Virus record (IMG/VR): IMGVR_UViG_3300027971_000256
Location: 1-21,218 of that record
Length of the DNA stretch: 21,218 nt
From: a virus
Reading direction: 5' to 3' (one strand)
Position 1 is the stretch's first letter; the number at the start of each line of letters is the position of its first letter. A program made the position numbers and the translations under genes. This document shows, piece after piece, positions 8,021 through 16,526 of the stretch. The notes beneath the pieces are model-generated. The model worked only from the letters and a program-made list of their open reading frames with translations, did not search any database and was not told the origin of the DNA.

Positions 8021-9082
8021 ATGGCGATTCGTTACGTCAAGGACTTTGAATTTCCCAGCGCTGCTGGTTTCACCTCCAGCTCGCCCGATAAGGTAACTGG
8101 TCCGATGCTTGCCAAGGGCGGCCAGGCCAAGATGCCTAAAGCTCCCGGTCTCATGGTCCTGATCGGTGTCGGCAAGAAGTCGCCGATGAAGAAGGCCGAG
8201 GGCGGCAGCATAACCGACTACGAGCGTGCTCGCATGTCCGAAATGGCTGATGATGCTGCCGCCACCGATTATGCTGAGCGCACCATGGCGCCTGGTCAGG
8301 GCGCAATCACCGATAGTGAGCGTCGCATGATGCAAGCTGCTGCTAAGCGCCGTGCGGCAGTCAAGCAGGCTCAGCGCAGCAACAATGTGCCTCCGAGCGT
8401 CAATTACGATTCCGACCAGATGGATCGTGCCGAGCGTGGCTATAAAAAGGGCGGCAAGGTCGCCAAGGTCATGCACGAATTTGGCGAGGGCAAGCTGCAC
8501 TCCGGCTCCAAGAAGGGGCCGAAGGTCACGAACCCCAAGCAGGCTGTCGCAATCGCTTTGAGCGAGCAGCGCGCTGCCAAGAAGTCTCGCGGCGGTGTCC
8601 AGTACATCGACAAGGGCAAGGACACCTCGGTGTCCACGAAGGACATCAAGAGCGGCAAGATCCCGCAGTCCACTGACGAGGACTTCTACGGCAAGGCGAA
8701 GGACATGCCCATGCCTCCGCGCCGCCCGTCGATGCTCAAGAAGGGTGGCAAGGTGCATGAAGACGCCGCTCAGGACAAGGCTATGATCAAGAGCATGATC
8801 AAGCCGACCGCGCTTAAGAAAGCGGACGGTGGCATGGCTATGCCTTCTCCTCTCCAGCAGATGGCAATGCGCCCCCGTGGCGTTCCTGTGGCCCCGCAGG
8901 GTCCGATGATTGCCCAGCAGGCGGCTCCCGCTGCCAACGCCCCTCGCATCGGTGTGGGTCGCTCTCGTTCTGGCAAGCCGAACGTCGGCGCCATCCGGGC
9001 CGCCATGGCCAAAGCTGCTACACAGGCTACGCCTGAGAATGCGCCTGGTATGATGAAGAAGGGCGGAAAGGTTAAGTGCTAA
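8021..9082 (+). CDS. DUF6496-containing basic protein with KKGGKV repeats
   Basis: This 353-residue, highly basic and apparently disordered protein has KKGGKV at 142-147, 240-245 and 346-351. The last copy is almost at the C-terminus (ends KVKC), and weaker variants (AKGGQAK, KAEGGS, KKADGG) lie between. Residues about 147-187 (KVMHEFGEGKLHSGSKKG, then PKQAVAIALSEQRAAKK) match what I know as DUF6496, a short domain of unknown function found in phages and bacteria. The chosen ATG has AAGGAG eight bases upstream. Longer in-frame starts up to 7781 would overlap the previous gene. The composition suggests DNA or RNA binding or a packaged internal head protein, but this is inference. The stop codon is immediately followed by the start of the adaptor gene. 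Confidence 0.65.
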   Translation: MAIRYVKDFEFPSAAGFTSSSPDKVTGPMLAKGGQAKMPKAPGLMVLIGVGKKSPMKKAEGGSITDYERARMSEMADDAAATDYAERTMAPGQGAITDSERRMMQAAAKRRAAVKQAQRSNNVPPSVNYDSDQMDRAERGYKKGGKVAKVMHEFGEGKLHSGSKKGPKVTNPKQAVAIALSEQRAAKKSRGGVQYIDKGKDTSVSTKDIKSGKIPQSTDEDFYGKAKDMPMPPRRPSMLKKGGKVHEDAAQDKAMIKSMIKPTALKKADGGMAMPSPLQQMAMRPRGVPVAPQGPMIAQQAAPAANAPRIGVGRSRSGKPNVGAIRAAMAKAATQATPENAPGMMKKGGKVKC

Positions 9083-10171
9083 ATGGCCGTCTCCGGCACC
9101 GTCTCAACGACCGTATTCCAAACCCGGAAGGTGATTGACCACGCCTTCCGGCGTTGCCGTATGCAGCCTCAGCAGATATCGTCTGAGCTGATCGACACGG
9201 CAAAGGACAACCTTTACCTGCTTCTGTCGTCTCTCGGCAGCCAGGGCGTGCCCCTTTGGTGCATTGAGAGGGACATCCTGCCCCTGTATCTGGGCCAGGC
9301 CGCCATTGTCCCGCCGAAGGGCACGATGGACATTCTCAATTCGAACTTCCGCTGGCTGTCCCGGCAGAATGGGCCTGTGCAATACAGCACGCCCGGCGGC
9401 ATTCCGCAGTATGCTTTTGACGGCGATCTCGACACGTCCTGCGCCCAGACCGGCATCAACGGCAACATCCAGATCGCCTACATTGGCGCCGACCCGGTAA
9501 ATGATCCGCAGTCTCAGGTTCAGGTGACGACAGTCGGCGTGATGATGGCGACCACCGGCACGTTCAACATCGTGTTTGAATATTCAAATAACGGCACGAC
9601 GTGGACTTCAAGCCTGTCGCCCGGCGCCACCTTGTACACCGCTGGCAAGTGGCAGTGGTACGATATCGACGGCACGCAGCCGGTGAACTACTTCCGCATG
9701 CGCGAGACGGGCGGCAATACGCTGAACGTCGTCGAGTTCTATGCGGCCAACAACCCGACCGAAATCCCTCTCGCCCGCATGAACCGAGACGATTGGACGA
9801 ACCTGCCGAACAAGACGTTTGCCGGGCGCCCGTTGCAGTATTGGTTCGACCGCCAGCGTGACTACCCGGTGATGCGGATCTGGCCGGTGACTGACACCAC
9901 CAACATGTTCGGCCAGATCATCATCTGGCGCCAGCGCTACATAATGGACGTTGGCACGCTCACAGAAGAGCTTGATATCCCTCAGCGCTGGTATGAGACT
10001 GTCGTGTGGCAGCTTGCCTGGCGCTTGGCGATGGAACTCCCTGACTTTGATATGTCCCGGATCGGCCCCATCAAGGCGACGGCTGATGAAGCGTTGAAGA
10101 TTGCGCAGGACGAGGAGCGGGACAACTCGCCGATCTACTTTGCGCCGAATATTTCTTACTATACACGCTAG
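9083..10171 (+). CDS. Head-tail adaptor with inserted F5/8C (discoidin-like) domain
   Basis: The outer parts (about 1-94 and 223-362) look like a short-tailed-phage adaptor that binds under the portal. They comprise an N-terminal helix set with WCIERDILPLYLGQ, then a second block (YWFDRQRDYPVMRIWPV, RQRYIMDVG) and a helical end with WYETVVWQLAWRLAMELP. Between them, residues about 95-222 resemble a discoidin/F5-8C galactose-binding fold: a YAFDGDLDTSC start, the strand VTTVGVMMATTGTFNIVFEYSNNGTTW, and the closing NYFRMRETGGNTLNVVEFYAAN. The ATG directly abuts the previous stop, with a weak AAAGG site. The adaptor role is inferred from position and gist of the pattern. The discoidin assignment is by motif recognition. 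An alternative for the insert is another jelly-roll carbohydrate-binding domain. Confidence 0.7.
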   Translation: MAVSGTVSTTVFQTRKVIDHAFRRCRMQPQQISSELIDTAKDNLYLLLSSLGSQGVPLWCIERDILPLYLGQAAIVPPKGTMDILNSNFRWLSRQNGPVQYSTPGGIPQYAFDGDLDTSCAQTGINGNIQIAYIGADPVNDPQSQVQVTTVGVMMATTGTFNIVFEYSNNGTTWTSSLSPGATLYTAGKWQWYDIDGTQPVNYFRMRETGGNTLNVVEFYAANNPTEIPLARMNRDDWTNLPNKTFAGRPLQYWFDRQRDYPVMRIWPVTDTTNMFGQIIIWRQRYIMDVGTLTEELDIPQRWYETVVWQLAWRLAMELPDFDMSRIGPIKATADEALKIAQDEERDNSPIYFAPNISYYTR

Positions 10172-10181
10172 GTAACATTTA

Positions 10182-10484
10182 ATGAGCATCTTCCTCGACC
10201 CACGCGGCAAGTCTACCTTCGGCATCGGGATCTGCGCCCGGTGCTCAAGGAAGATGTCGCTTGAGGATCTGTCTTCTGACCCCAACTACCCTGGCCTCTA
10301 TGTGTGCGAGGAAGACAAGGATCAGTTTGACCCGTACCGCTTGGCGGCACGCCAGCCCGAACGAATCAACTTGTTTCATCCCCGCCCAGACACTAATATC
10401 GCGCTGAACATGTACGGCACGATCTCGCAGGACGATGACCTGTTTATCATTGGTGAAGAGGGCGAGGGCTATCTGGTCCCATGA
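10182..10484 (+). CDS. Small zinc-ribbon-like phage protein
   Basis: This 100-residue protein has C18-x2-C21 followed by a single Cys at 42 in a [11 protein letters not shown] segment, then [11 protein letters not shown] and a PRPD motif. I recall similar small proteins in phage connector regions, usually with CxxC pairs on both sides. Here the second pair would be CxxD (C42 and D45), so metal binding is plausible but not certain. There is only a weak ribosome site (AGGT). Its TGA overlaps the ATG of the large fibre gene (ATGA), so the two are probably co-translated. The function is unknown, possibly a connector or fibre-attachment component. Confidence 0.55.
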   Translation: MSIFLDPRGKSTFGIGICARCSRKMSLEDLSSDPNYPGLYVCEEDKDQFDPYRLAARQPERINLFHPRPDTNIALNMYGTISQDDDLFIIGEEGEGYLVP

Positions 10485-13480
10485 CGAACAACCCGCGCGT
10501 TCCTACAAACCTCATCCCGACGAAGATCACGCAGCTTCCGCTGGCTGATACGCCTACGGTTTCTGACACGACAATCGTTGTCCAAGGCGGGATTACCAAG
10601 CGCGCAACCCTCGGCCAGTTTATTGGAGTCATCGGCCCTACGGGGCCTACAGGCGTGACCGGGCCTACGGGGCCTACAGGAGCCGCTTCTACCGTTGCCG
10701 GTCCTACGGGGGCCACCGGAGCCACCGGAGTGGGTCTGCAAGGGCCAACGGGGCCTACGGGCGTTGCGGGGCCTACGGGGCCTACGGGGGTGCAGGGAAA
10801 CACGGGCGAGCAGGGGCCTACGGGCGCCGCTTCGACAACTGCCGGACCTACGGGGCCTACGGGCGGCGTATCTACAACGCCAGGCCCCACGGGGCCTACG
10901 GGCGCCACTGGGGCTGTTTCCACAACGCCTGGGCCGACTGGTCCGACGGGTGCGGCATCTACTGTTGCTGGTCCCACCGGCCCGACCGGAAATGCGGGAA
11001 ATAATGGCCCAACGGGACCAACTGGCGCGGCTTCTACCGTTGCTGGCCCGACCGGGCCTACGGGAAGTCCGGGCTATATCGGGTTGGACGGCCCGACCGG
11101 CCCGACCGGCCCCACTGGCGCAGTATCTACCACTCCCGGCCCCACAGGCCCGACAGGGGCGGCGTCTACAGTTGCTGGCCCTACGGGGCCTACGGGGCCT
11201 ACGGGAGCCAATTCTACAGTTGCTGGCCCAACTGGCCCCACGGGCGCAGCCTCCACCGTTGCAGGCCCCACTGGACCTACGGGAAATGCCGGTGGTAGCG
11301 GCCCGACCGGCCCCACGGGCGCAGCGTCAACAACTGTTGGCCCTACTGGCCCGACTGGGCCGACTGGGGCAGATTCTACCGTTGCAGGCCCCACAGGCCC
11401 GACTGGTTCCCCCGGTAATTCCACTGGGTTAATTTTGTTTCTGGATGGTGCAACAGCAACTGGCCCGCAAGCCTACGACCTTCTTGTGGTTCCTAATACT
11501 GGCGCACAGACAATCCTTTCCAGATCCACCACCACGGGTGTTGGTCGCTTGTTGGGGTCGTTTGTAACCCCCATAGGTGTGCCCAATAATACATCGTTCA
11601 TTGGCGGCTTGTGGACTCTTAGTGCATGGATGTCTGGCAGCAGCACTACTTTGAGATTTTGGACTGAGATTCAGGAGGTAGCCTCTGACGGGACAACCGT
11701 TCTGCAAACGCTTGCCACTGGAGATTACACGACAGGAACCCCGGTCACGTCTCTTCCTATCGCATTGAAAGAATATGATCTTTATGTGCCAACAGCGACA
11801 TTGGCATCTACAAGCAGCCGCCTGCTTCTCAATGTTTATGTGCAATCTCAGACTGGCACGCCTGTCGCATCCTTGTATATGCGCGACGGAACGCAATCAC
11901 ACCTAGTCACCACGATTGCCTACAATGTCGCAGGCCCGACCGGCCCGACCGGCCCGACCGGCCCCACTGGCCCCACAGGAGCGGTTTCTACGACCCCCGG
12001 ACCCACTGGGCCAACTGGGGCAGCATCTACGGCAGCCGGGCCTACAGGGCCTACGGGAAGCGCGGGCGGCGCAGGAAGCACCGGCCCAACCGGCCCGACC
12101 GGCAATGCCGCTGTAGCGTCCTACACCCGCACCAGCTTCACCGCCACGGCGGGCCAAACAACCTTCACGGTCTCCTATACCGTTGGCTACGTTCAGGTCT
12201 ATCTGAATGGTGTCTTCCTTAATGGATCAGACTATACCGCGACGAACGGAACTTCTATTGTTCTAGCGACGGCTGCTGGGTTGAACGACATCGTTGAAGT
12301 TGTTGCCATCAACGTCAATACGTTTGGGCAAGGTCCGGTAGGTCCGACCGGCACTGCTGGCGCAACCGGCCCGACTGGCCCCGCCTATACAATTTTCCAA
12401 GCTGTGCAGACGGCCAGCTTTACTGCCGTGGCTGGGAATGGCTATCCCGTTAACACCACATCTGGCGCAATAACGGTCACGCTTCCTGCAAGCCCATCTG
12501 CGGGCAACATTGTCCAAATTACGGATTATGCGGGAACATTTGGAACCAATTACTGCACCCTAAACCCAAATGGCGGCAAAATTAACGGCATTTCTGCAAA
12601 TGCTTACCTCTCCACAAGCCGGGGCAGCGTTTCTCTTATCTACGTTGACTCAACGCAGGGCTGGCTTGGATACTGGTCCTTCAACCAATCCTCCATCTCG
12701 CAAGTATCCACATACCTTATTGTTGCTGGTGGAGGCGGCGCATCCCAAGGAGGCGGCGGCGCGGGTGGCCTTCTGACGGGAACCATCGGGCTCAACATTG
12801 GAACTACTTACACTGTCACTGTTGGCGCTGGCGGGGCTGGCGGTGCAGGCAGTGGGACCACTGGGACCAGTGGAGGAACATCTTCTATCACTACATTGAC
12901 TGCCGCCGTTGGTGGCGGAGGCGGCGGTGGCGGTGCCAACGGTGTTGCAGGCGGTTCTGGTGGCGGTGGCGGTGCCGGTGGTGGCATAACAAGAACAGGT
13001 GGCGCAGGAACATCTGGACAAGGTTCTGCCGGTGGCGGTAACGGCGCTTTCGCAGGATCGCAGCCTGCTGGTGGTGGTGGCGGCGCTGGCGCTGTTGGTG
13101 GCACGGCTACAAGCACTACGGTGGCTGGTGCTGGTGGCGCGGGCCTGTCTTCTTCAATCACTGGGTCTGCGCTTGATTATGCTGGCGGCGGCGGCGGCGG
13201 AGTATATGCCACTGGCGGAACCGCTGGCACTGGTGGGTCAGGTGGTGGTGGTGCGGGTTCTTCAAACACAGCCAATGGCACCGCCGGAACTGTAAACACA
13301 GGCGGCGGTGGCGGTGGAACCGGGAATAACTACACAGGCGGCGCTGGCGGCTCTGGCGTTGTCATCCTTTCAGTTCCAACCGCAGTTTACACAGGCACTG
13401 TCACTGGCTCGCCCACTGTAACCACATCGGGGTCATTCACCATCATCAAGTTCACCGCATCGGGGAGCTACACGGCATGA
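10481..13480 (+). CDS. Large tail fibre with collagen-like repeats and Gly-rich tip
   Basis: This is a modular 999-residue adhesin. Residues 1-51 are a likely attachment segment ([19 protein letters not shown] and TKRATLGQF). Residues 52-312 are collagen-like Gly-X-Y, mainly GPTGPTG with STVA or STTP breaks. Residues about 313-484 are a beta-sandwich-like domain I cannot assign. Residues 485-543 are a second collagen-like block. Residues about 545-614 are a beta module ([19 protein letters not shown]) common in phage fibres. A short third collagen-like stretch follows, then a beta module at about 637-737 shared with the next gene. Residues about 740-985 are very Gly-rich and may fold as a polyglycine-II sandwich like S16 gp38. 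The end is SGSYTA. The start shares ATGA with the preceding gene. It is likely a trimeric receptor-binding fibre. Confidence 0.8.
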   Translation: MTNNPRVPTNLIPTKITQLPLADTPTVSDTTIVVQGGITKRATLGQFIGVIGPTGPTGVTGPTGPTGAASTVAGPTGATGATGVGLQGPTGPTGVAGPTGPTGVQGNTGEQGPTGAASTTAGPTGPTGGVSTTPGPTGPTGATGAVSTTPGPTGPTGAASTVAGPTGPTGNAGNNGPTGPTGAASTVAGPTGPTGSPGYIGLDGPTGPTGPTGAVSTTPGPTGPTGAASTVAGPTGPTGPTGANSTVAGPTGPTGAASTVAGPTGPTGNAGGSGPTGPTGAASTTVGPTGPTGPTGADSTVAGPTGPTGSPGNSTGLILFLDGATATGPQAYDLLVVPNTGAQTILSRSTTTGVGRLLGSFVTPIGVPNNTSFIGGLWTLSAWMSGSSTTLRFWTEIQEVASDGTTVLQTLATGDYTTGTPVTSLPIALKEYDLYVPTATLASTSSRLLLNVYVQSQTGTPVASLYMRDGTQSHLVTTIAYNVAGPTGPTGPTGPTGPTGAVSTTPGPTGPTGAASTAAGPTGPTGSAGGAGSTGPTGPTGNAAVASYTRTSFTATAGQTTFTVSYTVGYVQVYLNGVFLNGSDYTATNGTSIVLATAAGLNDIVEVVAINVNTFGQGPVGPTGTAGATGPTGPAYTIFQAVQTASFTAVAGNGYPVNTTSGAITVTLPASPSAGNIVQITDYAGTFGTNYCTLNPNGGKINGISANAYLSTSRGSVSLIYVDSTQGWLGYWSFNQSSISQVSTYLIVAGGGGASQGGGGAGGLLTGTIGLNIGTTYTVTVGAGGAGGAGSGTTGTSGGTSSITTLTAAVGGGGGGGGANGVAGGSGGGGGAGGGITRTGGAGTSGQGSAGGGNGAFAGSQPAGGGGGAGAVGGTATSTTVAGAGGAGLSSSITGSALDYAGGGGGGVYATGGTAGTGGSGGGGAGSSNTANGTAGTVNTGGGGGGTGNNYTGGAGGSGVVILSVPTAVYTGTVTGSPTVTTSGSFTIIKFTASGSYTA
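10634..11417 (+). repeat. Collagen-like GPT repeat region (block 1)
   Basis: The encoded repeat is Gly-Pro-Thr in long runs, interrupted by STVA or STTP units. The DNA also repeats, with many copies of GGGCCTACG and GGCCCGACC variants. It is therefore prone to slippage or recombination. Thr-rich GPT triplets are the type of collagen-like repeat known to carry O-glycans in Bacillus BclA. Confidence 0.85.
11933..12109 (+). repeat. Collagen-like GPT repeat region (block 2)
   Basis: This second, shorter block of GPTGPTG repeats encodes residues 485-543 of the fibre. It separates the beta-sandwich-like domain from the next beta module. Short GPVGPTG-type sequence recurs at about 12332-12387. Confidence 0.8.
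12449..12483 (+). repeat. 35-bp direct repeat, copy 1
   Basis: Thirty-five identical bases starting GTTAACACCACATCTGG, also found at 13618-13652 in the next gene. The identity lies inside a longer shared beta module and marks recent duplication or exchange. Confidence 0.85.
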
Positions 13481-14709
13481 CCATTGCTCGCAATATATCA
13501 GTGATGGCTCAAGGTGCTAGTTCTGCGGGCATTTTAAGTTCCGCATATGGTGGCTCTACCGTTTGGCAATCAGTTCAGACTGGCAACTTTACCGCTGTGG
13601 CTGGGAACGCTTATCCTGTTAACACCACATCTGGCGCAATAACGGTCACGCTCCCTGCAAGTCCTTCTGCGGGTAACATTCTACAGTTTACGGATTATGC
13701 AGGCACTTGGGGGGCCAACGCCGTAACTGTAAGCCCGAACGGCAACAAGATTAATAGCTCTACAGCAAACATCACACTCTCAATCTCAAGGGAAAGTGTG
13801 GCTATCGTTTACATTGATTCAACACAAGGTTGGATCGCTTATTCTGGCTTTGTGCAAAACCCAACAACAATCCCCGTTAACTATCTGGTTGTTGCTGGTG
13901 GCGGCGGCGGTGGCGGAAGCGCCATAAATGGTGGCGCAGCAGGCGGCGGTGGCGCGGGGGGGCTTCTCACCGGCACAGTTCCGTTATCTTCTGGAGTCAC
14001 ATATACGGTTACGGTTGGCGGCGGCGGCTCAGGCGGCGCAGGCGGAACCGTGCCAACTGTCGGAGTCAACTCTTCCATATCTGGGTCCACAATAACCACG
14101 TTGACCGCTACGGGTGGCGGGTACGGTGGATACTGGCCCAATAATACCGCCTCTGCTGCGGCCACTTCGGGCGGTTCTGGCGGCGGCGCTGCGGGCGTAG
14201 CCTCTGGAACAGCTACGGGCGCTGCCGGAACTTCGGGCCAAGGATTTAAGGGCGGCAACTCTACGGCGCTGTCTTCCGGCGGCACTTCTGGCGGCGGCGG
14301 CGGGGCCGGGGCTGTCGGCGTTAATGCCGTATCCTCTGGCGTTGCGGGCGCTGGCGGCGCAGGAATTACCTCTCTTATTACAGGCACTTCTACCACTTAC
14401 GCTGGCGGCGGCGGTGGTGGCATGTACACTGGAGGAACATCCGGTGCTGGTGGGTCGGGTGGTGGCGGTGCCGGTAAAACAGGTGGCGGCACAGGCACTG
14501 CCGGAACAGTAAATACGGGCGGCGGTGGAGGTGGGTGCGGCGCAACTGTTTCCGTGATCGGAACCGGAGGCGCTGGTGGTTCTGGAGTTGTTATCCTGTC
14601 TATTCCAACTGCCAATTACACCGGGACCACTACCGGGTCTCCAACCGTAACCGTAAACAGCACAAACACCATCCTGACCTTTACAGCTTCTGGGAGCTAC
14701 ACGGCATGA
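13477..14709 (+). CDS. Gly-rich tail fibre, paralogue of preceding fibre tip
   Basis: This 410-residue protein has a short N-terminal segment ([18 protein letters not shown]). Next comes a beta module (about 27-125) closely matching residues 637-737 of the preceding fibre, then a glycine-rich domain (about 135-375). The C-terminus [10 protein letters not shown] leads to an SGSYTA ending shared with that fibre. The start shares ATGA with the preceding stop, and an identical 18-base junction (GGGAGCTACACGGCATGA) occurs at both its own beginning and end. It probably arose by duplication of the tip of the long fibre. It may be an alternative tip, a short fibre or a fibre-tip adhesin. The exact role is inferred. 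Confidence 0.75.
   Translation: MTIARNISVMAQGASSAGILSSAYGGSTVWQSVQTGNFTAVAGNAYPVNTTSGAITVTLPASPSAGNILQFTDYAGTWGANAVTVSPNGNKINSSTANITLSISRESVAIVYIDSTQGWIAYSGFVQNPTTIPVNYLVVAGGGGGGGSAINGGAAGGGGAGGLLTGTVPLSSGVTYTVTVGGGGSGGAGGTVPTVGVNSSISGSTITTLTATGGGYGGYWPNNTASAAATSGGSGGGAAGVASGTATGAAGTSGQGFKGGNSTALSSGGTSGGGGGAGAVGVNAVSSGVAGAGGAGITSLITGTSTTYAGGGGGGMYTGGTSGAGGSGGGGAGKTGGGTGTAGTVNTGGGGGGCGATVSVIGTGGAGGSGVVILSIPTANYTGTTTGSPTVTVNSTNTILTFTASGSYTA
13618..13652 (+). repeat. 35-bp direct repeat, copy 2
   Basis: Second copy of the 35 identical bases found at 12449-12483. It lies at the same place within the homologous beta module of the paralogous fibre gene. Confidence 0.85.
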
Positions 14710-15068
14710 GCCACTTTGCAAAAGTTTGCGACGGGAAAGTAGTCAACGTCATCGTTGCGGAGCAAGAGTTCTTCGACACGTTTGTTGATAGCACGCCCGG
14801 CCAATGGATTAAAACCAGCTACAACACCCGTGGCGGTGTTCATTATGGCCCAGATGGCCTGCCTGATGGGGGCGTGGCCCTGCGCGGCAACTACGCTGGG
14901 CTTGGGCATTTCTACGACGCTGCAAACGATGTTTTTTACGCCCCGCAGCCATATCCATCATGGGTGCTGAACCAGTCTACATGGTCTTGGGAGGCCCCAA
15001 TAGCGTATCCCGATGATGGAGAGGCGTATAATTGGGATGAGTCGGCGAAAGCATGGTCAAAAATTTAA
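14706..15068 (+). CDS. Conserved small phage tail-region protein
   Basis: This 120-residue, Trp/Tyr-rich protein starts [20 protein letters not shown]. The ATG at 14706 overlaps the preceding TGA (ATGA) and has GGGAG nine bases upstream. In-frame sequence before it lacks a suitable start. Later motifs include TSYNTRGGVHYGPDG, NYAGLGHFYD and PQPYPSWVLNQSTWSWEAP, then a YPDDG and W-x-E ending. I recall this pattern in many marine and T4-like phages as a conserved hypothetical protein. The repeated Trp/Asp turns suggest a small beta structure. Location between fibre and glycosyltransferase genes suggests a fibre-associated virion protein. Confidence 0.65.
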   Translation: MSHFAKVCDGKVVNVIVAEQEFFDTFVDSTPGQWIKTSYNTRGGVHYGPDGLPDGGVALRGNYAGLGHFYDAANDVFYAPQPYPSWVLNQSTWSWEAPIAYPDDGEAYNWDESAKAWSKI

Positions 15069-15094
15069 TCTTCTTCATGTTCTAGGGTGAACCA

Positions 15095-16186
15095 ATGAAA
15101 ATATGCGTGTATGCAATCAGCAAGAACGAAACGCACTTCGTAAAACGGTTTTGTGAGTCGGCTAAGGATGCAGACCTGATTCTAATTGCGGACACGGGGT
15201 CTACAGATGGTCTTCCAGAAGAAGCTGCACGTCATGGAGCGACTGTGCATCACATTGGCATTAGCCCTTGGCGCTTTGACCTGGCGCGCAATGCTGCTCT
15301 GGCACTGGTGCCGCGAGACATGGATGTCTGCATCAGCTTGGATATCGACGAAGTTCTCCAGCCTGGCTGGAGGGAGGAGATAGAGCGTGTCTGGATCAAG
15401 GGGCAAACGACCCGACTGCGTTATATGTTCGATTGGGGATGCGGCATCGCGTTCTACTACGAGAAGATCCACGCCAGAAATGGCTACCACTGGCACCACC
15501 CCTGCCACGAATATCCTGTCCCTGACGGACGCATTGCGGAAGTCTGGGCGCAAACAGACATGCTCCTCGCCGTCCACAAGCCAGACCCGACCAAGAGCCG
15601 TGGCCAGTACATGGATCTTCTGGAGCTTTCCGTAAAAGAAGACCCCGAGTGCCCCCGCAACGCCTTCTATTACGCTCGAGAGCTGAGTTTTCACCGCAGG
15701 TGGTGGGACTCGGTTCAAGCCTGCAAAAGTTACCTCAAGCTCCCCCGTGCCACCTGGCACAACGAGCGGTGCTACGCTTACCGTGTAATGGGGCGCTGCT
15801 ACATTGAGATGGGGCTGCCTGAAGAGGCCGAGAAGGCATTCTTTGCGGCTGCCGGAGAGGCGCCGAACACTCGAGAGCCTTGGTGTGAGCTTGCCATGCT
15901 CACCTATCGACAATCGCGCTGGGAGGAGTGTTTCGCCTTCGCCATGCGCGCCTTGAAGATCGTGGATCGCGAGAAGGTCTACACCTGCGACCCAGAGGTA
16001 TGGGGATCCCAGCCTCATGACCTGGCATCAATCGCAGCGTGGCACCTCGGTTTGAAGGACATTTCGATTGAGCAGGCTCGCCTGGCCGTCGAGAAGGAGC
16101 CCGAGAACGAGCGTTTGCAAGCAAATTTTGCTTTCGTGACAAAAACTGAGGATTCCAGTATAATCCCCGAGAACCAGGAGCCGTAG
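15095..16186 (+). CDS. GT2-like glycosyltransferase with TPR-like C-terminus
   Basis: This enzyme probably transfers a sugar from a nucleotide donor onto an acceptor. The N-terminal half has GT2 signatures: an ISKNE start (8-12), DTGSTDG (33-39) and the metal-binding DxD-type motif in SLDIDEVL (81-88). A His-rich HWHHPCHEYP (132-141) follows. From about residue 185 the sequence becomes helical, with TPR-like repeats (NAFYYARELSFHRRWWDS, MGRCYIEMGLPEEAEKAF, LAMLTYRQSRWEECFAFA and more to about 345). The C-terminus is polar. It has no membrane segment, so it is probably cytoplasmic. The start follows AGGGTGAACC and is preceded by TATAAT at 15027. It sits within fibre genes, so virion proteins or a host surface component are plausible targets. 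The acceptor is unknown. Confidence 0.75.
   Translation: MKICVYAISKNETHFVKRFCESAKDADLILIADTGSTDGLPEEAARHGATVHHIGISPWRFDLARNAALALVPRDMDVCISLDIDEVLQPGWREEIERVWIKGQTTRLRYMFDWGCGIAFYYEKIHARNGYHWHHPCHEYPVPDGRIAEVWAQTDMLLAVHKPDPTKSRGQYMDLLELSVKEDPECPRNAFYYARELSFHRRWWDSVQACKSYLKLPRATWHNERCYAYRVMGRCYIEMGLPEEAEKAFFAAAGEAPNTREPWCELAMLTYRQSRWEECFAFAMRALKIVDREKVYTCDPEVWGSQPHDLASIAAWHLGLKDISIEQARLAVEKEPENERLQANFAFVTKTEDSSIIPENQEP
16136..16164 (+). promoter_or_regulatory. Sigma70-like promoter inside end of glycosyltransferase gene
   Basis: A -35 element GTGACA (16136-16141, five of six to TTGACA) and a perfect -10 TATAAT (16159-16164) are separated by 17 bases. Transcription would start near 16171, just before the ribosome site (AGGAG) and ATG of the next gene at 16188. 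It would drive the second set of fibre genes. It shares AGTATAATC with the sites at 3932 and 21082. Confidence 0.5.
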
Positions 16187-16187
16187 C

Positions 16188-16514
16188 ATGGCAGGAACAT
16201 TCACATCATATGTGGTAAGGAACGTCGGCACGTCGGCATCGACGGTGATGACGGTGGCCGCCGCGACGACGACGACCGTCATTGGCCTGTCTGTCGCCAA
16301 CACTTCGGTGGCTGACATTACGGTCAGCGTCTACGTCACCAGGTCTGCTGTTGACTACTATGTGGTCAAGTCGGCGCCTGTCCCCGTTGGGCAGACCTTC
16401 ATCCTGTCTGGTGGCGACCAGAAGCTTGTGGCGATCACTGGTGACGCCCTCAAGGTGGTGTCGTCTGCTGCTACCTCGGCGGATGTGATCGCATCTGTCC
16501 TTGAACTGACCTGA
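16188..16514 (+). CDS. Putative small virion protein
   Basis: This 108-residue, Val/Thr/Ala-rich, all-beta protein starts MAGTFTSYVVRNVGTSAST. Its YYVVKSAPVPVGQTFILSGGD (about 57-77) and ALKVVSSAATSADVIASVLEL near the end recall small structural proteins common in environmental phages, with no function I know of. An AGGAG site lies eight bases upstream and a good promoter-like sequence just before it. It opens the second fibre block. Fibre-base, tail-associated or decoration roles are possible. Confidence 0.6.
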   Translation: MAGTFTSYVVRNVGTSASTVMTVAAATTTTVIGLSVANTSVADITVSVYVTRSAVDYYVVKSAPVPVGQTFILSGGDQKLVAITGDALKVVSSAATSADVIASVLELT

Positions 16515-16526
16515 TAGGGAGCGCCC

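Noticed and set aside
7865-8758. - strand 297-codon frame opposite the DUF6496-containing gene
   Set aside because: Shadow of a supported + strand gene. No ribosome site or motif.
10447-11424. - strand frames encoding GPVGPVG collagen-like sequence
   Set aside because: The GGNCCN codons of the + strand repeats give Gly-Pro-rich sequence on the other strand too. There is no ribosome site, and the + strand fibre explains the region.
12808-14615. - strand Pro/Ala-rich frames opposite the Gly-rich tips
   Set aside because: Gly codons read in reverse give Pro and Ala codons. These are shadows of the fibre genes.
10481-14709. Diversity-generating retroelement variable region
   Set aside because: The duplicated fibre ends were checked for a template/variable repeat pair with adenine-specific changes. 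No reverse transcriptase gene is present in the window, and the differences between the copies are not confined to adenines.
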